A DNA stretch of 6,435 bases, taken from NCBI GenBank assembly GCA_964605975.1, contig CAZSER010000037.1, forward strand, positions 1-6,435, written 5' to 3'. Of the stretch, positions 5,821-6,435 are shown piece after piece. The translations under genes and the position numbers were made by a program. The notes beneath the pieces were generated by a model that ran no database searches, was not told where the DNA came from, and was given only the letters and a program-made list of their open reading frames with translations. Every line of letters starts with the position of its first letter. Position 1 is the first letter of the stretch. The DNA comes from JBAYHA01 sp964605975 (GTDB lineage Bacteria > Patescibacteriota > Patescibacteriia > UBA11705 > JABHMO01).

Positions 5821-5931
5821 AAGCAGAAAAAGAAGTGTGGAAATCTCCAATTGTAAAAGGTTGTTTTTTAAACTGTAGCTATAAATAATTAACAATAAAA
5901 ATAATTAAATTTTAACTTTTTATAAAACTAT

Positions 5932-6435
5932 ATGGAAAAATCAACTTTTGCCATAAATGAAGAAAAAATAATGCAATCATGGCAAGAAAATAAAATTTTT
6001 GAAAAAACTTTGGCCAAAAATTCACCAAAAGGAAACTTTGTTTTTTTTGAAGGTCCACCGACGGCTAATGGTCGTCCAGGTATTCATCATGTTTTGGCGA
6101 GAGCTTTTAAGGATGTTGTTTGTCGTTTTCGAACAATGCAGGGTTATCATGTTGATCGCAAAGCGGGTTGGGATACCCATGGGCTTCCAGTTGAATTACA
6201 AGTTGAGAAACAGTTAGGAATTTCTGGTAAACCTGATATCGAGAAATATGGGATAGAAGAGTTTAATGAAAAATGTAGAGAAAGTGTTTGGCAATACAAA
6301 ACCGAGTGGGAAGATTTAACCAGAAGAATTGCTTTTTGGTTAGATTTGGAAAAGCCTTATATAACCTATGATAATAATTATATAGAATCTTTGTGGTGGA
6401 TTTTGGCAGAAATTAATAAAAAAGGGTTACTTTAT
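5932..6435 (+). CDS. ileS: Isoleucyl-tRNA synthetase, type 2-like (N-terminal part, 3' end outside window)
   Basis: The enzyme activates isoleucine with ATP and attaches it to tRNA-Ile in the cytosol. The window holds the first 168 residues of a protein family usually near 900-1050. The ATG at 5932 is the only reasonable start, since an in-frame TAA lies at 5923. Class I synthetase features visible are FFEGPPTANGRPGIHH (residues 38-53) and GWDTHGLPVE (79-88), the latter diagnostic for the IleRS family. The signature HXGH motif reads G50-I51-H52-H53 (6079-6090): first and third positions are swapped. This is the GXHH variant described in some type 2 IleRS and linked to very high mupirocin resistance. 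The editing domain, KMSKS loop and anticodon-binding region are not in view. A tRNA-Ile T-box lies upstream, separated by about 395 nt of repeats. A reading frame at 5999-6217 in another phase is only a shadow of this gene. Confidence 0.95.
   Translation, partial: MEKSTFAINEEKIMQSWQENKIFEKTLAKNSPKGNFVFFEGPPTANGRPGIHHVLARAFKDVVCRFRTMQGYHVDRKAGWDTHGLPVELQVEKQLGISGKPDIEKYGIEEFNEKCRESVWQYKTEWEDLTRRIAFWLDLEKPYITYDNNYIESLWWILAEINKKGLLY

Larger units (their letters stand above)
5537..5931. other. 395-nt gene-free spacer between T-box and ileS
   Basis: I see no credible gene on either strand. The stretch holds a short direct repeat (ACAAAAGA twice, 5553-5568), three unrelated palindromic elements (annotated separately at 5576-5659, 5688-5769 and 5792-5820), and an AT-rich end (5821-5931). 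If T-box read-through is how ileS is expressed, this whole stretch is untranslated leader. No second good promoter is visible: TATAAA at 5880-5885 and 5921-5926 lack a correctly spaced -35. No Shine-Dalgarno site precedes the ATG at 5932. Confidence 0.75.

Noticed and set aside
5880..5926. Second promoter for ileS using TATAAA at 5880-5885 or 5921-5926
   Set aside because: Such hexamers are expected by chance in this AT-rich stretch, and no -35 element sits at suitable spacing.
5537..5931. CRISPR array
   Set aside because: The repeats differ from one another, are palindromic and are not regularly spaced, and no cas gene is present.
5999..6217. 72-codon frame near the right edge
   Set aside because: It is out of phase with ileS, whose frame from 5932 carries clear IleRS motifs through the same bases.

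Overview
The window is AT-rich and carries four protein-coding genes, all on the + strand: the 3' part of rpoC, complete ftsH, a gene for an unrecognised multi-pass membrane protein, and the 5' part of ileS. The best guess at the source is an uncultured Patescibacteria/CPR-type bacterium. That guess rests on the AT-rich genes, the lack of convincing Shine-Dalgarno sites, the short gene spacing, the GXHH-type isoleucyl-tRNA synthetase and the palindromic repeats between genes. It is an inference, not a demonstrated placement. Stops are TAG, TAG and TAA, and no in-frame TGA is needed, so nothing suggests a recoded TGA.

Layout. Bases 2-2332 are rpoC, entering already open at the left edge, so the GTG at 11 is internal. 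After an 8-nt gap comes ftsH (2341-4155), probably co-transcribed, followed at once by a perfect palindromic terminator (4156-4181). An extended -10 promoter (4212-4220) then drives the membrane-protein gene (4242-5243) with an estimated leader of only about 15 nt. That gene ends at a second hairpin terminator (5272-5308), whose T-tract runs directly into the -35 box of a near-consensus promoter (TTGACA, 17 bp, TATAGT; 5307-5335).

This third promoter starts the most interesting part: a T-box leader (about 5342-5536) that fits sensing of uncharged tRNA-Ile. It has a very short Stem I with an AUC triplet in a 7-nt terminal loop, a Stem II with an AGUA/GAA S-turn, the T-box core UGGUACC as a 7-nt bulge in a well-formed antiterminator, and a competing terminator that sequesters UGGU with an ACCA strand. 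Some 395 nt without a gene follow (5537-5931). They hold three different palindromic repeat elements, including a 25-bp inverted repeat. Then comes ileS (5932 to the right edge), whose signature motif reads GIHH instead of HIGH, the form associated with strong mupirocin resistance in type 2 IleRS.

Together these are housekeeping genes for transcription, membrane protein quality control and translation. The unusual content is the regulation and chemistry at ileS: a tRNA-sensing attenuator, repeats between sensor and gene, and a swapped active-site motif.
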